Counted from the stretch's first letter, positions 32,944 to 42,943 are shown. The stretch is DNA of 64,000 nucleotides from Phaeodactylibacter xiamenensis (GCF_000759025.1 NZ_JPOS01000090.1:124001-188000); one strand, 5' to 3'. The notes: generated by a model not told the origin, from the sequence alone. Translations and numbers: made by a program.

Positions 32944-35091
32944 TTAGTTACTAAAGGTGCTGCCTTCGCCTATGGAGACAAAGACGCCCACGAAAAAGAA
33001 CCTTGGGGCCGGCGGGCGGATAGCCGTGGAAGTAAACCGCCCGTTGGGGTCCGGCTGATTTCCGAACCGCTCTCCGAAGGACTGCTCAAACCCGAGTACA
33101 TTACTCACTGAGGCGTGCACGATGGTAAAGTGCCCGAACAGCTCGGTCAGGTAACTCAGGTTGAGGCTGAGGTCCTGGAAAGTTGGGGTACGCAAATCGT
33201 TAAACCGAGGGGTATTTGGATCATCATAGGGCCGTGGGCTGCCGAGCGTGTAGGTCAGCCCCACATTAGTCTGCAGCTCCTGAATCCAGTGCTTGTAGAC
33301 CACCGACAGGTTGTGCTTTGCCGCAAAATCAGGCGTGGCAGCCACCGGAAAATCTTCATAGTGGCGCTCCGTATCCAGATAAGAATAGGATACCCAGAAG
33401 TCACCGTTAGGAATGCTCACCCGGTCCCGGTAGAAGAGGTCCAGCCCGCGGGCGTAGCCCTCACCGGAGTTCTCTGCCAGCCAGGGAGTGCCAGCGGGAA
33501 ACTGCACCAGGTTTTGATATTCCTTATGGTAAAGCTCAGCGCGGATCGTACGCCCCCCTTTACGGTACTGATAGTTGACCAGATAATGATCGGCCCGCTC
33601 CGGGCTCAGATTTTGGGTAAACCGCAGCCAGTCTTGCTGTGGCGCCTGGTAAAAATGCCCGTAGGCAAAGGCAAACTGTCCGCCCTGACCAGCTTTATAG
33701 GCCAGGGAAAGGCGCGGGGACAACCGGTTGGCGTCAAGCAGATTGTACCGCTCTGCCCGAAGTCCTGCCCGCAGGGCAATTTTTTCACCCAGGTAGCCTT
33801 CCGTTTCTGCGAAAGCGGAGATATAGTCCTCCTGAAAAGCACTTTGGATGTCCGATTCCGTGTCCTGATAGTGCTCTTCGAAGTCACTATGTATCCACTC
33901 GGTCCCGAGCTTTAGGGCCCAGTCGTTTTCAAAGTAGCGGATGGCAACGGCGCGGCCCTGCATCATGGCGTTTGACCGGTCAACCGAAAAACGCTGATCA
34001 ATGCGCTCGCTATCGTATCCGGCGGCAAGGCCAGCATCCAGCTGCCATTCCTCATCAATCAGCTGATGGTAGGTAGCGCTGCCATAGTAGTTGTCGTTTT
34101 GCAGGCTCAGCAGGGACTGCTCTGTGGGATTTTCCGGCAAGGGGTGCCGCATGGAGAAGCCCGACCACTGTGCATTGGCCTGTGCTTTGAGCAGAGCGCC
34201 ATTGCTCATTTTTTGGCGGAAGCCCACCTGTGCCCCCTGTGCCGTGACCGGGTCTTCCCAGTCGATATTCTGAGGGACGAGCCGGGTGTAGGGACCCGGA
34301 TTGGTATAGTCCACGCCAGCCGAAAGTGCGCTGTTTTCCCAACGCTCGGTATGGCTGACCCCCGCCCCGATGGTCATCATTGACAAGCTTGTGACGGAAG
34401 CTTCCGGCAGGTCTTTGGTCTGCAAAACCAGGGCGGAGGAAAGGGCATCGCCGTATGCGGCAGAGTACCCGCCTGTGCTAAAGGAAGTCCCTTTGAACAG
34501 GAAGGGGGAAAAGCGCCCACGGACCGGCAGATCCGGCACATTGCTCGTGTAAGGATTGGGCACCCGAAGCCCGTCAATAAAGGTTTGTGTCTCATGGGCA
34601 TCACCGCCGCGTACGAATATGCGCCCGTCTTCAGCATTGGACTGCGTGCCCGGCAGGGTATTGAGGGCGGCTACGATATTGCCGTTGGAGCCCGCCGTGG
34701 TGACGATGTCGATGGGCTTCAGCAATACCGCTTTTTTCTCATCGCTCGCCTCAAAAGCCCCTGCAGAGATGACGACCTGCTGCAGTTCGCTGGCCTGTGG
34801 TTTCAGGCGGAATTCCAGCCAAAGGCTGTCCTTACCGATGGGGATCTGCTTTTCAAGCTGCTGAAAACCGATGTAGGACACCACAAGCGTCAGGCTGTCG
34901 CCGGGCAGGTAAGGCAGGTGGAATTGTCCATCCGCATCCGTGGAAGTGCCCTCGAAAGTGCCTTTGATGTACAAGTTCGCTCCTACTGCCGGGTCTGTTT
35001 TGCCAGTCAGTACCCGCCCGGCCAGGATGGACTGCCCGTTCAGGGCGGTAGTCAGGATTAGAAATGCAGCAAGGAAATATGTCGGTTTCAT
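32944..35091 (-). CDS. TonB-dependent outer-membrane receptor
   Basis: About 715 residues from the ATG at 35091 (MKPTYFLAAFLILTTALNGQ signal peptide); the frame to 35160 is rejected. Order: carboxypeptidase-regulatory-like beta domain (ILAGRVLTGKTDPAVGANLY), plug domain (GSNGNIVAALNTLPG, RIFVRGGDAHETQTFIDG) and a beta barrel ending in FFVGVFVSI. No SusD partner is adjacent. First gene of an operon with a TPR-like protein, kinase and regulator, so its expression or a signal it carries may be sensed by that pair. Ligand unknown. Confidence 0.92.
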   Translation of the reverse strand: MKPTYFLAAFLILTTALNGQSILAGRVLTGKTDPAVGANLYIKGTFEGTSTDADGQFHLPYLPGDSLTLVVSYIGFQQLEKQIPIGKDSLWLEFRLKPQASELQQVVISAGAFEASDEKKAVLLKPIDIVTTAGSNGNIVAALNTLPGTQSNAEDGRIFVRGGDAHETQTFIDGLRVPNPYTSNVPDLPVRGRFSPFLFKGTSFSTGGYSAAYGDALSSALVLQTKDLPEASVTSLSMMTIGAGVSHTERWENSALSAGVDYTNPGPYTRLVPQNIDWEDPVTAQGAQVGFRQKMSNGALLKAQANAQWSGFSMRHPLPENPTEQSLLSLQNDNYYGSATYHQLIDEEWQLDAGLAAGYDSERIDQRFSVDRSNAMMQGRAVAIRYFENDWALKLGTEWIHSDFEEHYQDTESDIQSAFQEDYISAFAETEGYLGEKIALRAGLRAERYNLLDANRLSPRLSLAYKAGQGGQFAFAYGHFYQAPQQDWLRFTQNLSPERADHYLVNYQYRKGGRTIRAELYHKEYQNLVQFPAGTPWLAENSGEGYARGLDLFYRDRVSIPNGDFWVSYSYLDTERHYEDFPVAATPDFAAKHNLSVVYKHWIQELQTNVGLTYTLGSPRPYDDPNTPRFNDLRTPTFQDLSLNLSYLTELFGHFTIVHASVSNVLGFEQSFGERFGNQPDPNGRFTSTAIRPPAPRFFFVGVFVSIGEGSTFSN

Positions 35092-35182
35092 CTCAGTTGC
35101 TTTTGATCCAAAACTGCTGGTTATGCAGCGTTTGGGCAAAAACAACTGGCTGAATTGCACTCAGAGGTGGCTGAATTGCAGA

Positions 35183-36583
35183 TTAGGGCAATTGTATTAA
35201 CCTCGTCAAATAAACCGATCGCCCCGCCTGCACCAAAGCCACGTACTGCCCCGGTGGCACTTCAGACAATCGCAGGGTGTTGCTCCCTTGTGCTAGAGCA
35301 TAGCTTGCCACGCCCTTGCCATCAATACTGAACACCTGGCAGGTGAGGCTGTCGGGAAGACCGGGCGGCACTTTTATCGAAAGGGTACGGTTCCCCAGGT
35401 AATTTAGCTGAACAGCGGGCGTTTCCTGTATGGGTTGTGGTTCAACGGATGTCGTTGCTGCCCCAAACCAGTCCATACCGCCATTGTCCAAAACGGCTCC
35501 GCTGAAATCGAAAAAGGTAGCATTCTCCTTGTGCGAGCCCTGCCCCCAGGGGGTATGGCAATCCGTACTCACCCAGGCCGGCTCCCAATAGAAAAGCCCG
35601 GAACCACCATTGCTGCGGACTGCTGCATCCAAGTCCAGCATCCATTGTTTTTGGGCCTGCGGGCTGATCGGGGCGTAGTCCGGGTGGGCGGTGGTAAGAA
35701 TATTGGAAGCCTCATCTGCCCAATCCAACGTCCAGGGATATCCGGTTTCGAAGATCATTACTTCCTTGTCCGGATAGGCTTCCCGAAGGCTGCTGATAAT
35801 GCTGCCCGTTTGTTGAATGGTGGCGGGCATGTGCCACTGCCAGTAATACGAAAGCCCGATGATGTCAAAATCCGTAACGCCATGATCGCTGAAGCCTTCC
35901 ATAAGCCAGTGGGCATTAGTGGGGCCGGCAATGTGCAGGGCAGTGCGGATATTTTGCCCGGTTGCGGCTTCCACATCGGCCACAGCCTGTAGTCCGGTTT
36001 GAAACAGGGGGCCATTGCGGTCCCAGTCGAGCACCCAGCCAGCATCATTCACGGCGATGGGCAATAGAATTCCCCGATTAGTTTCGTTACCCACCTGTAC
36101 CATTTCCGGGAGCAGCCCGCGCCCGTGCATCGCCATGAGGGTGCCGTGGATGTAGTTGTACAAAGAATCCTGCAGTACCGGCAGATCATCAGCCACCGGT
36201 GCCCAGGCGGCGGGTATCCACTGCCGGCCAGGGTCTGCCCAAAAGTCGGACAGGTGAAAGTCCAGCAGGATTTGCATACCCGCTGCCCGCACCCGTTGTG
36301 CAGAACGGCAAACGTCCTCAAAATCGCTGTAGCGCCGCCCGGCGTTGAGGGTGTCATACCAGCTTGGCGTATGCCAGAGACGCAGGCGGACGATATCACA
36401 GCCCGCATTGGCGAACAAAGCGTAGGGGGCTTGAGCCTCCCCGTTCAGACTGAAGACGGCTCCGCAATCTTCCATTTCATTGACATAGGATAAATCCACA
36501 CCCCGGAGGAAATCTTCCTGGGCGCTGCCCCAAAAAGGCAGCAGCAGCGCGATAAAACAAACCCGGTAAAGCATTTTAAACAT
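35183..36583 (-). CDS. GH53 endo-beta-1,4-galactanase with T9SS sorting domain
   Basis: About 466 residues from the ATG at 36583; the TTG at 36592 is less likely. Signal peptide, then the GH53 (beta/alpha)8 barrel: RGVDLSYVNEMEDCG is the family N-terminal signature, acid/base Glu in VQVGNETNRG and nucleophile Glu in VMIFETGYPWTL; GLFYWEPAWV is also conserved. The enzyme cuts galactan side chains of pectin (type I arabinogalactan). The C-terminus (VQLNYLGNRTLSIKVP, PPGQYVALVQAG) is a T9SS sorting domain, so it acts outside the cell. It stands just upstream of, but is separate from, the TonB receptor operon. Confidence 0.92.
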   Translation of the reverse strand: MFKMLYRVCFIALLLPFWGSAQEDFLRGVDLSYVNEMEDCGAVFSLNGEAQAPYALFANAGCDIVRLRLWHTPSWYDTLNAGRRYSDFEDVCRSAQRVRAAGMQILLDFHLSDFWADPGRQWIPAAWAPVADDLPVLQDSLYNYIHGTLMAMHGRGLLPEMVQVGNETNRGILLPIAVNDAGWVLDWDRNGPLFQTGLQAVADVEAATGQNIRTALHIAGPTNAHWLMEGFSDHGVTDFDIIGLSYYWQWHMPATIQQTGSIISSLREAYPDKEVMIFETGYPWTLDWADEASNILTTAHPDYAPISPQAQKQWMLDLDAAVRSNGGSGLFYWEPAWVSTDCHTPWGQGSHKENATFFDFSGAVLDNGGMDWFGAATTSVEPQPIQETPAVQLNYLGNRTLSIKVPPGLPDSLTCQVFSIDGKGVASYALAQGSNTLRLSEVPPGQYVALVQAGRSVYLTRLIQLP

Positions 36584-36746
36584 GTTGATCAATTAAAATC
36601 TGATTCCTGTCCGTCTCTGCCAATGCAACACTCGCCGGAGCTTTGACTGCTTCTTTTGCTTCCTGAGCCAGTTTCAGTCTCCTGGCTTTTAGGGCTTCTG
36701 TATCAGATGTACGTCGTCAGCGTCACCCAGGGATTATGCGCATTGG

Positions 36747-37937
36747 CTACTTTGGATTCCCCTCACTATCGGTCTCAAGAATAAACAAATTAGTCTCTGA
36801 CAGAGCAGTAATCTCTCTATTGACATTGCCAAGCACTAACAAATCGCCATTGGCCTTTTCTACTACTTTGAAAGCTGCATCGGATTCAGTGCCACCATAA
36901 ACCTTATCCCAAATAATCTCACCTTGGCAATCAACTTTTGTAAGCATCACATCAAATTCTCCATTCCCATAGCTAGAGGTATTCGCTAGTAAAAGATAAT
37001 GACCATCAAGTGTTTGAATCCCGCCTACAGAGATATCCAAACGCTCTCCTTCAAATTTTCGCTCCCAAATTATATTTCCAGCGGTATCCATTCTTATCAA
37101 CACCACATCGTTTCCTGAGGAAAAGCTAACCATGATTTCATCATCCTGCATGCTTACAATACGGGCGGAATTGGGGTAAACCGGTCCTGATTCTACAATC
37201 GTTTCCTGCCAGATTAAATTACCTTCCAAATCAAACTTATACAACTGAACCTCAACGTCAGGAAAGCCTAATGATTTTTCTGATATCCCCATAAGGAATT
37301 CCTGCCCGGGAAAATAAAGCAGTGGCCCTGCTATACTGACCGTGGTATTTTCAAGAAGCTTCGACCAAATCAAATCTCCCTCCGCGGAAACTCTGCTCAA
37401 GTGCAAGTTGTTTTCTATACTAAGACCCTCTGCGTTCTCACTGAGTACCATATAATCACCATCAGTCAGTTGCACCATCGATGAACTTTGGAGCTCCCTA
37501 TCGTCCTCATATAAAGTATGGCTCCAAGTGATAGTCCCTATCTCGTTAATTGTTGAAAACTTAAGCCCTCTTTCTGTTTCATTATCCGGATTTTCGGCAT
37601 TATTGAAAAGCAAGTAATCACCCTCCGGAGTGCTGCTTAGCTTCATTGAACTAAAGCGGTTTTGCCTTCCCCCCGGCAAGAGGGTCATCCAGGAAATTTC
37701 TTTTCCCTGGTTTAAGCTCAGCACCATAGGCCTTGCATTGACAAGCCCGTACGGCGCTTCCGCTCCGGCAACAATTATAGATTCTTCATCGGTAAGTAGA
37801 AAGTCAACCCCATAAAGAGGAGCATCGAACCGGGTAAAATAGGTACTCTCGTAAGACTCGACTCCCTTGCGGAATTCCGGTTTTGAACAAGCTACGAGAA
37901 AGCATAGGAAAGATAAATAGCAAATGGGGTTTTTCAT
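36747..37937 (-). CDS. Lipoprotein with beta-propeller-like repeats
   Basis: A 396-residue lipoprotein (lipobox FLVAC) with at least five repeats of the form G(N/D/E)(L/I)IWxxxxE: GDLIWSKLLEN, GNLIWQETIVE, GNIIWERKFEG, GEIIWDKVYGG, with DGDYMVLSEN/DGHYLLLANT/NGDLLVLGNV strands between. This is a bacterial beta-propeller, resembling proteins that log messages or bind ligands. No enzyme motif. AT-richer than neighbours and with no operon partner; the 154 bp after its stop hold nothing recognised. Confidence 0.78.
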   Translation of the reverse strand: MKNPICYLSFLCFLVACSKPEFRKGVESYESTYFTRFDAPLYGVDFLLTDEESIIVAGAEAPYGLVNARPMVLSLNQGKEISWMTLLPGGRQNRFSSMKLSSTPEGDYLLFNNAENPDNETERGLKFSTINEIGTITWSHTLYEDDRELQSSSMVQLTDGDYMVLSENAEGLSIENNLHLSRVSAEGDLIWSKLLENTTVSIAGPLLYFPGQEFLMGISEKSLGFPDVEVQLYKFDLEGNLIWQETIVESGPVYPNSARIVSMQDDEIMVSFSSGNDVVLIRMDTAGNIIWERKFEGERLDISVGGIQTLDGHYLLLANTSSYGNGEFDVMLTKVDCQGEIIWDKVYGGTESDAAFKVVEKANGDLLVLGNVNREITALSETNLFILETDSEGNPK

Positions 37938-38071
37938 TAGCCTTAAGGGTTAAATTGAACGGCCTGACAGCACTTTAAATGAGCGCTTTCAAATAGAATG
38001 CACCAATAGCACAAAATACAACTTTTGGAATATTTTTCGGGATTCATCCTTAAAGATTTGAAGGGTTGGAT

Positions 38072-39088
38072 TCATTCGGCGGAGGTGATGACCACATTGC
38101 CTTTTTTACGTCCGGCGGCAATATAGGTGTGGGCTTCCGCAACTTTTTCGAGTGGATATTGCCGGTCGATGACCATTTTAAGCTTACCGGCTTCGTAGAT
38201 TTCGATGAGCTCCTTGAGCATGCCGCGCAGTTCTTCGTCCGACCGCAGGCCGGTGGCTGCAAAAACCGCCTTCCTGCCGCCCGTGATATTGGTGGCCAAC
38301 ATTTGCAGCAGCAGTGGCAGCCCCAACACCGGGCAGAGGTATTGCCCGTTGCCCTTCAGCACAGGCTTACAGGCGTTGAAAGAACTTTTGCCCACGGTAT
38401 CATAGATGAAATCATAGGTTTCTGTGCCTTTCGTGAAATCCTTGCGGGTGTAGTCAATCACCTCATCAGCTCCCAGAGCGCGCACCAGGCCAAGATTGCG
38501 GGTACTGCAAACAGCGGTCACTTTGGCACCCAGAAATTTAGCCAGTTGAACGGCTGCAGTGCCCAGGCTGCCCGAAGCACCGTTGACCAGCACATGTTGC
38601 CCCGGCTGTAATTTAGCCAGGTGGCGAAGGTAATTCCAGGAGGTGATGGCCCCGTCGCAAAATGGGGCAGCCTCAGCGTAGCTGAGCTGATCGGGCATCA
38701 AACTGATGACCCCGGATTCCGGAACGGCAACGTATTCTGCGTTGGTGCTAAAGCCCAGAGTGGTTTCGCCAAACACGCGGTCGCCCGGCTGAAACTTTGT
38801 CACCTCCGCCCCTACTGCATCCACCTGACCGGCAAAGCCTGTGCCCGGAATCGGATGCTTTGGTTTGGTAAGCCCCAGCATCAACCGCCCAAAGTAGGGC
38901 GTGCCAGTCCGCATCATGCCGTCGGCAGTGGTAGCCGAGGAGGCGTGTACCCGGATGAGGACTTCGTGGGGTTGGGGAGCAGGCTTGTCCACCTCCTGGA
39001 AAGTCAAAACGTCGGGGGAACCGTAGCCCGTCATGACGACGGCTTTCATTTTCAATGCAGTCATGATAGTGGTGTTTTTCTGATTCAT
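38072..39088 (-). CDS. MDR-family NAD(P)-dependent oxidoreductase (quinone reductase-like)
   Basis: About 325-338 residues, depending on which of three Met (39088, 39064, 39049) is the start; homologues usually begin at MKAVVMTGYGSPDVL, that is 39049. GroES-like domain followed by a Rossmann domain with VLVNGASGSLGTAAVQLAK. No structural-zinc Cys cluster, so it is a zinc-free quinone oxidoreductase rather than an alcohol dehydrogenase. It sits 62 bp downstream of an AraC-type hybrid regulator on the same strand and may be its target. Confidence 0.87.
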   Translation of the reverse strand: MNQKNTTIMTALKMKAVVMTGYGSPDVLTFQEVDKPAPQPHEVLIRVHASSATTADGMMRTGTPYFGRLMLGLTKPKHPIPGTGFAGQVDAVGAEVTKFQPGDRVFGETTLGFSTNAEYVAVPESGVISLMPDQLSYAEAAPFCDGAITSWNYLRHLAKLQPGQHVLVNGASGSLGTAAVQLAKFLGAKVTAVCSTRNLGLVRALGADEVIDYTRKDFTKGTETYDFIYDTVGKSSFNACKPVLKGNGQYLCPVLGLPLLLQMLATNITGGRKAVFAATGLRSDEELRGMLKELIEIYEAGKLKMVIDRQYPLEKVAEAHTYIAAGRKKGNVVITSAE

Positions 39089-39150
39089 GATGCAAAGAAA
39101 GCCCCTTTAGCAGGGCGCTGCGTTCTGAAAAAGCCCGCAGAAGTTCGGAT

Positions 39151-40947
39151 TTATATTCCCGAACCGGAATCCGCACTTTTCAGGAAAGCCCGGGGCGTCA
39201 TACCGGTTTCCTTCTTGAAATAGGTGTTGAAGACCGTCTTGGAGTTGAATCCACTCTCATAAGCCAGCCCGAGCAGAGAGATGTGGGCATTGGCAGGATC
39301 GAGGGCGAGCTTTTTGAAGTGCGCCACGCGATATTCGTTGATGAAGGTGTTGTAGTTTTTGCCCAGGCTCTCGTTGAGCAGCCAGGACAATTTATTGGGG
39401 TGGACTTCGATCTGCTCGGCCAGGCTGCGCAGGGACAAGCCCGGATTTAAGTACGGTTCCTCAGCTTCCATGAATTGCAGGAGCCGCTGACGGTATTCTT
39501 CCGAGGTAGCGTCATCCAGCAAAGCTGATTTTTGTTCGGCATCTTCTTCCCTGCCCCCTCTGCCGTATAGGCGTTCATGGAAAATCTGATAGCGGGGGTC
39601 ACGGCTCAGCCTTTTGGACAATGGTCCGCTGTAGCTCAACAGCAACACGGAGGAATTGAGCTTGAGGGCCTCTTCCAGCCATTCGAAGGCAGCATCCGCC
39701 TCCCCAAGGCAGGCGTAAGCCATAAACAGATAGGAATGCGCCTGAAAAGCAGCTGGTTTTGCCGCTTCAGCCCGGAGTAATTCCAGGGTGGCGGCCGCTT
39801 CCTTTTGGTGCCCGGCCAGGATATGCGCTATGCAAATGATGCCCAGCTTATCACCCTCTACCGTAATATCCTTTGGAATTTGATGGATAAAATCGAGAGT
39901 TTCCTGATAACGCCCCTCCATGAGCAGGCAGTAGGAACGCTGTACATAAGCCGGGATATTATTGGGGTTGGCTTGCAGGCAGGCATCAAGCTGCCGGAGT
40001 GCACTTTTGTAATCGCCGTTGCGGTAATCGAAGAAAGCTTTGAAAAACAGGGTTTCCTGGGAGAGCGGGTCGATGAGGAGTGCCAGCCCCAGGTGTTCTT
40101 CTGCTTCCTTCATGCTGCCCTCCAGGGTGTAGAGAAAAGCAACGAACTGCTGCGCTTCCGGATAATTGGGCTTCAACCGGATGGATTCCAGGGCGTGCTC
40201 AAAAGCTTTCGCAAAATCGCACTCGGTGAAAAAAGCCAGGTTGGCCAGCTGATAATGTACCCCGGCGTTTTTAGGGTTGAGCTCGAAGGCTTGTTGCGTG
40301 TAGGCCGCAGCTTTCTGCCAGCCCTCTGCCGGGTCTATGAACTGCGTGGTCGCCAGAAAGCCATAAGCATCCGCCAGGCCAACGTAGGATTCGGTGTGCC
40401 GGGGGTCCAAAACAATGGCTTTCTCAAAGAGCTCGATGGCTTTTTTGACATCGGAGGGGTTCCATTGATTGTGGTAGTACCGGGCTTTCAGGGCGTAGGC
40501 ATAGGCATCAAGGCTGTCGGTTTGAGGCTCCACCAGGTGGTCTTCAATTTCGAAGTGCCCGAACTGCTCGCGTAGTTTGTCAGCAATCAACAGGCTGATC
40601 TCATCCTGTATGGCGAAAATATCATCCAGCTGCCGGTCCCAGGTCTCCGACCAAAAATGGAAATCCTCCTCGGCCTGCACCAGTTGCGCCATGATGCGGA
40701 CTTTCCGCCCGGAGAGCCGGATGCTGCCTTCCAGAATGACCTCTACACCAAGCTGTTGGGCAATGTCCTTCACCGCCATGGCCTGTCCTTTAAACTGAAA
40801 GGAAGAGGTACGGGAGGTTACTTTCAGCTGTTCAATACGGGCCAGCGCATTGATAATTTCTTCTGTGATGCCGTCACAGAAATATTCATTATCAGGGTCC
40901 GGGCTGCGGTTGACGAAAGGGAGGACAGCGATGGTGTTGGAAGTCAT
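39151..40947 (-). CDS. AraC-type regulator fused to TolB/CadC-like and TPR domains
   Basis: About 598 residues from the ATG at 40947 (a TTG at 40971 is the only longer start). N-terminal domain IAVLPFVNRSPDPDNEYFCDGITEEIINAL is the FlgO/TolB-like fold usually found after adenylate cyclase or CadC domains; then about eight TPR motifs (residues 150-450); then an AraC helix-turn-helix (LRSLAEQIEVHPNKLSWLLN, ISLLGLAYESGFNSKTVFNTYFK). No membrane segment. A cytoplasmic one-component regulator of unknown signal. The divergent rRNA methyltransferase starts 65 bp away. Confidence 0.88.
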   Translation of the reverse strand: MTSNTIAVLPFVNRSPDPDNEYFCDGITEEIINALARIEQLKVTSRTSSFQFKGQAMAVKDIAQQLGVEVILEGSIRLSGRKVRIMAQLVQAEEDFHFWSETWDRQLDDIFAIQDEISLLIADKLREQFGHFEIEDHLVEPQTDSLDAYAYALKARYYHNQWNPSDVKKAIELFEKAIVLDPRHTESYVGLADAYGFLATTQFIDPAEGWQKAAAYTQQAFELNPKNAGVHYQLANLAFFTECDFAKAFEHALESIRLKPNYPEAQQFVAFLYTLEGSMKEAEEHLGLALLIDPLSQETLFFKAFFDYRNGDYKSALRQLDACLQANPNNIPAYVQRSYCLLMEGRYQETLDFIHQIPKDITVEGDKLGIICIAHILAGHQKEAAATLELLRAEAAKPAAFQAHSYLFMAYACLGEADAAFEWLEEALKLNSSVLLLSYSGPLSKRLSRDPRYQIFHERLYGRGGREEDAEQKSALLDDATSEEYRQRLLQFMEAEEPYLNPGLSLRSLAEQIEVHPNKLSWLLNESLGKNYNTFINEYRVAHFKKLALDPANAHISLLGLAYESGFNSKTVFNTYFKKETGMTPRAFLKSADSGSGI

Positions 40948-41012
40948 GCCTTGTGAAGTATGAGTAGGCAATAAAGATAGTACTTTATATCTTTACCGCT
41001 CAATCATAAACT

Positions 41013-42362
41013 ATGCCGGCATTACCCGCTGCTTTTGAAGCACGCATGCAAGACCAACTGGGGCCTGACTGGGCTGCCTTTGCGGAAGCACTCAACAGCC
41101 CGGCTCCGGTGAGCATCAATTACAACCGGGCCAAAACGGAAGCGCCCATTTATGAAGGCTCCCCTGTGCTTTGGAACCGCACTGCGCAGTATCTGCCGGA
41201 ACGCCCCTCCTTCACATTAGACCCACACTTTCACGCCGGCCGCTACTACGTGCAGGAAGCCGGTTCTATGTTCCTGGCCTATGTGGTGGAGCAGCTTCGG
41301 CAGGAGCAGGATTTCAGCACCGCGCTGGACCTCTGTGGGGCACCGGGCGGGAAAACCACTGTGCTCCTCAATGCCCTCCCTGATGAGTGTATCGTGGTAG
41401 CCAATGAGGTGATTAAAAGCCGCTACGCCATTCTTAGAGAGAACCTGGCCAAATGGGGGCGGGCCAATGTGATTGCAACGCATGCGGACAGTGAGCGCTT
41501 TTCGCCCCTTGCGCGCTGGTTCGACCTGGTGGTGGTGGACGCCCCCTGCTCCGGTGAGGGATTGTTCCGCAAAACGCCAGGTGCCACAAAAGAATGGAAT
41601 CCTGAAAATGTGGCCCTTTGTGAAAGCCGGCAACAGAATATCCTTGATCATACGCTGCCCCTCATCGCGCCGGGTGGCATCCTCATCTACAGCACCTGTA
41701 CCTACAACGAGGGGGAAAACGACGATCAGGTGGCCCGAATTCTTGAAAAAGGAGGCTTTGAGACCGTCTCTTTTGATTTGCCGGAAGACTGGGGGATCAT
41801 GCCTACTGGCCTGGGGTACCAGTTTTACCCGCACCGCACCCGCAGCGAAGGGTTCTACCTGGCGGTGCTACGCAAAGAGGGAAAAGCAACCAACTGGTCA
41901 ACAAAGACCCCACTGCGCTATTTCACGAAAGTGCCTAAGGCTACTGAACAGGCGGCCCTATCCTGGCTCGACCCTGAAGCCCAACTCAATATCCTTACCA
42001 CCCCAAAGGGGCAACTGTATGCCGTGCCGGAAGGCGCACTTCCACTACTCAGCATCTTATCGCAAAGCCTGCCCAGACTAGACCCTGGCACGCCGGTGGG
42101 GCTAATGAAAGGCAAGCACCTGATACCGGACCACGCCCTGAGCCTATCCCTGCACCTGCACCCGGATACGCCCGTAGCGGACCTCGACAAAGACACCGCA
42201 CTGGACTATTTGCGCAAAGCGGCCCTCCCTGCCCGCCCCGGGCAAAAAGGCTGGCACCTGATGCGTTACGATGGCTGGGGCATTGGCTGGGGCAAGATGC
42301 TGCCCAACCGGGTCAATAATTACTTTCCCAATCATTTACAAGTCCGGATGTCCCTGCCTTAA
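41013..42362 (+). CDS. rRNA (cytosine-C5) methyltransferase, RsmF/NOP2 family
   Basis: A 449-residue SAM-dependent RNA methyltransferase. SAM loop LDLCGAPGGKTTVLL, motif IV DAPCSGEG with C179, motif VI STCTYNEGEND with the nucleophile C229. The C-terminal third (residues about 300-449, LSILSQSLPRL, WHLMRYDGWGIGWGKML) matches the RsmF-type RNA-binding end. Modifies 16S rRNA cytosine; whether RsmF or RsmB specificity is not certain, but the C-terminal domain favours RsmF-like. Confidence 0.9.
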   Translation: MPALPAAFEARMQDQLGPDWAAFAEALNSPAPVSINYNRAKTEAPIYEGSPVLWNRTAQYLPERPSFTLDPHFHAGRYYVQEAGSMFLAYVVEQLRQEQDFSTALDLCGAPGGKTTVLLNALPDECIVVANEVIKSRYAILRENLAKWGRANVIATHADSERFSPLARWFDLVVVDAPCSGEGLFRKTPGATKEWNPENVALCESRQQNILDHTLPLIAPGGILIYSTCTYNEGENDDQVARILEKGGFETVSFDLPEDWGIMPTGLGYQFYPHRTRSEGFYLAVLRKEGKATNWSTKTPLRYFTKVPKATEQAALSWLDPEAQLNILTTPKGQLYAVPEGALPLLSILSQSLPRLDPGTPVGLMKGKHLIPDHALSLSLHLHPDTPVADLDKDTALDYLRKAALPARPGQKGWHLMRYDGWGIGWGKMLPNRVNNYFPNHLQVRMSLP

Positions 42363-42407
42363 CACAACGCTAACTGTGTGGAATGCATCTTTTCTTTTGT
42401 AATATTG

Positions 42408-42415
42408 TAATTTTG
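42408..42415 (+). promoter_or_regulatory. Putative -7 box before thioredoxin-like gene
   Basis: TAATTTTG matches TAnnTTTG, 43 bp upstream of the ATG at 42458. A TTTG at 42396-42399 is too close to serve as a -33 box. Confidence 0.4.
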
Positions 42416-42457
42416 TATAGTAAACCGCACAGGAAGTTCAAAACCGAAAATACATTT

Positions 42458-42943
42458 ATGAGACAATTCAGCATTCTTTTTGCATTCCTGCTCATGGGCA
42501 CTTTCGCATGCGCACAGGATGATTACAAAGCAACCAAAGCCGGATGGCTGGTGGATATTGATGAAGCCTACAAGATTTCACAAGAGACGGGCAAGCCCAT
42601 CCTGGCCAATTTTACCGGCAGTGACTGGTGCGGTTGGTGCAAACGCCTGGATGCCGCTGTATTCCAAAAGCCGGATTTCAAAAAGTGGGCCAATGAAAAT
42701 GTGGTACTACTGGAGCTGGACTTCCCACGCCGCAAGCAAATCCCGGAAGAAATCCGTCAGCAGAATTATTCTTTACAGCAGAGCTTTGGCGTGCGCGGCT
42801 ACCCTACTATCTGGGTATTCAATCTGAACCGCAACAAAGAGTCGGGCAATTACGAAATAGAAGCACTTGGCAAAACCGGCTATACCCCAACCGTAGAGCA
42901 GTTTACCGGTGGTGTGGAACAGATGATTGCCAAAGGCAAATAA
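42458..42943 (+). CDS. Periplasmic thioredoxin-like protein
   Basis: 161 residues from the ATG at 42458 (MRQFSILFAFLLMGTFACAQ signal peptide); the frame from 42383 is too long at the N-terminus. Thioredoxin fold with redox motif WCGWCK (in GSDWCGWCKRLD) and cis-Pro region GVRGYPTIWVF, of the DUF255/thioredoxin_7 group. Likely a periplasmic disulphide reductase or isomerase. An IS element has inserted exactly at its TAA stop; the stop survives in the 7-bp target duplication, so the protein is intact but its terminator (44308-44346) is now beyond the element. Confidence 0.88.
   Translation: MRQFSILFAFLLMGTFACAQDDYKATKAGWLVDIDEAYKISQETGKPILANFTGSDWCGWCKRLDAAVFQKPDFKKWANENVVLLELDFPRRKQIPEEIRQQNYSLQQSFGVRGYPTIWVFNLNRNKESGNYEIEALGKTGYTPTVEQFTGGVEQMIAKGK

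Noticed and set aside
36593-36746. A coding-looking stretch before the GH53 gene (EALKARRLKLAQEAKEAV on the minus strand)
   Set aside because: No start codon, only about 45 codons, no match to a known family by eye; left as intergenic DNA.
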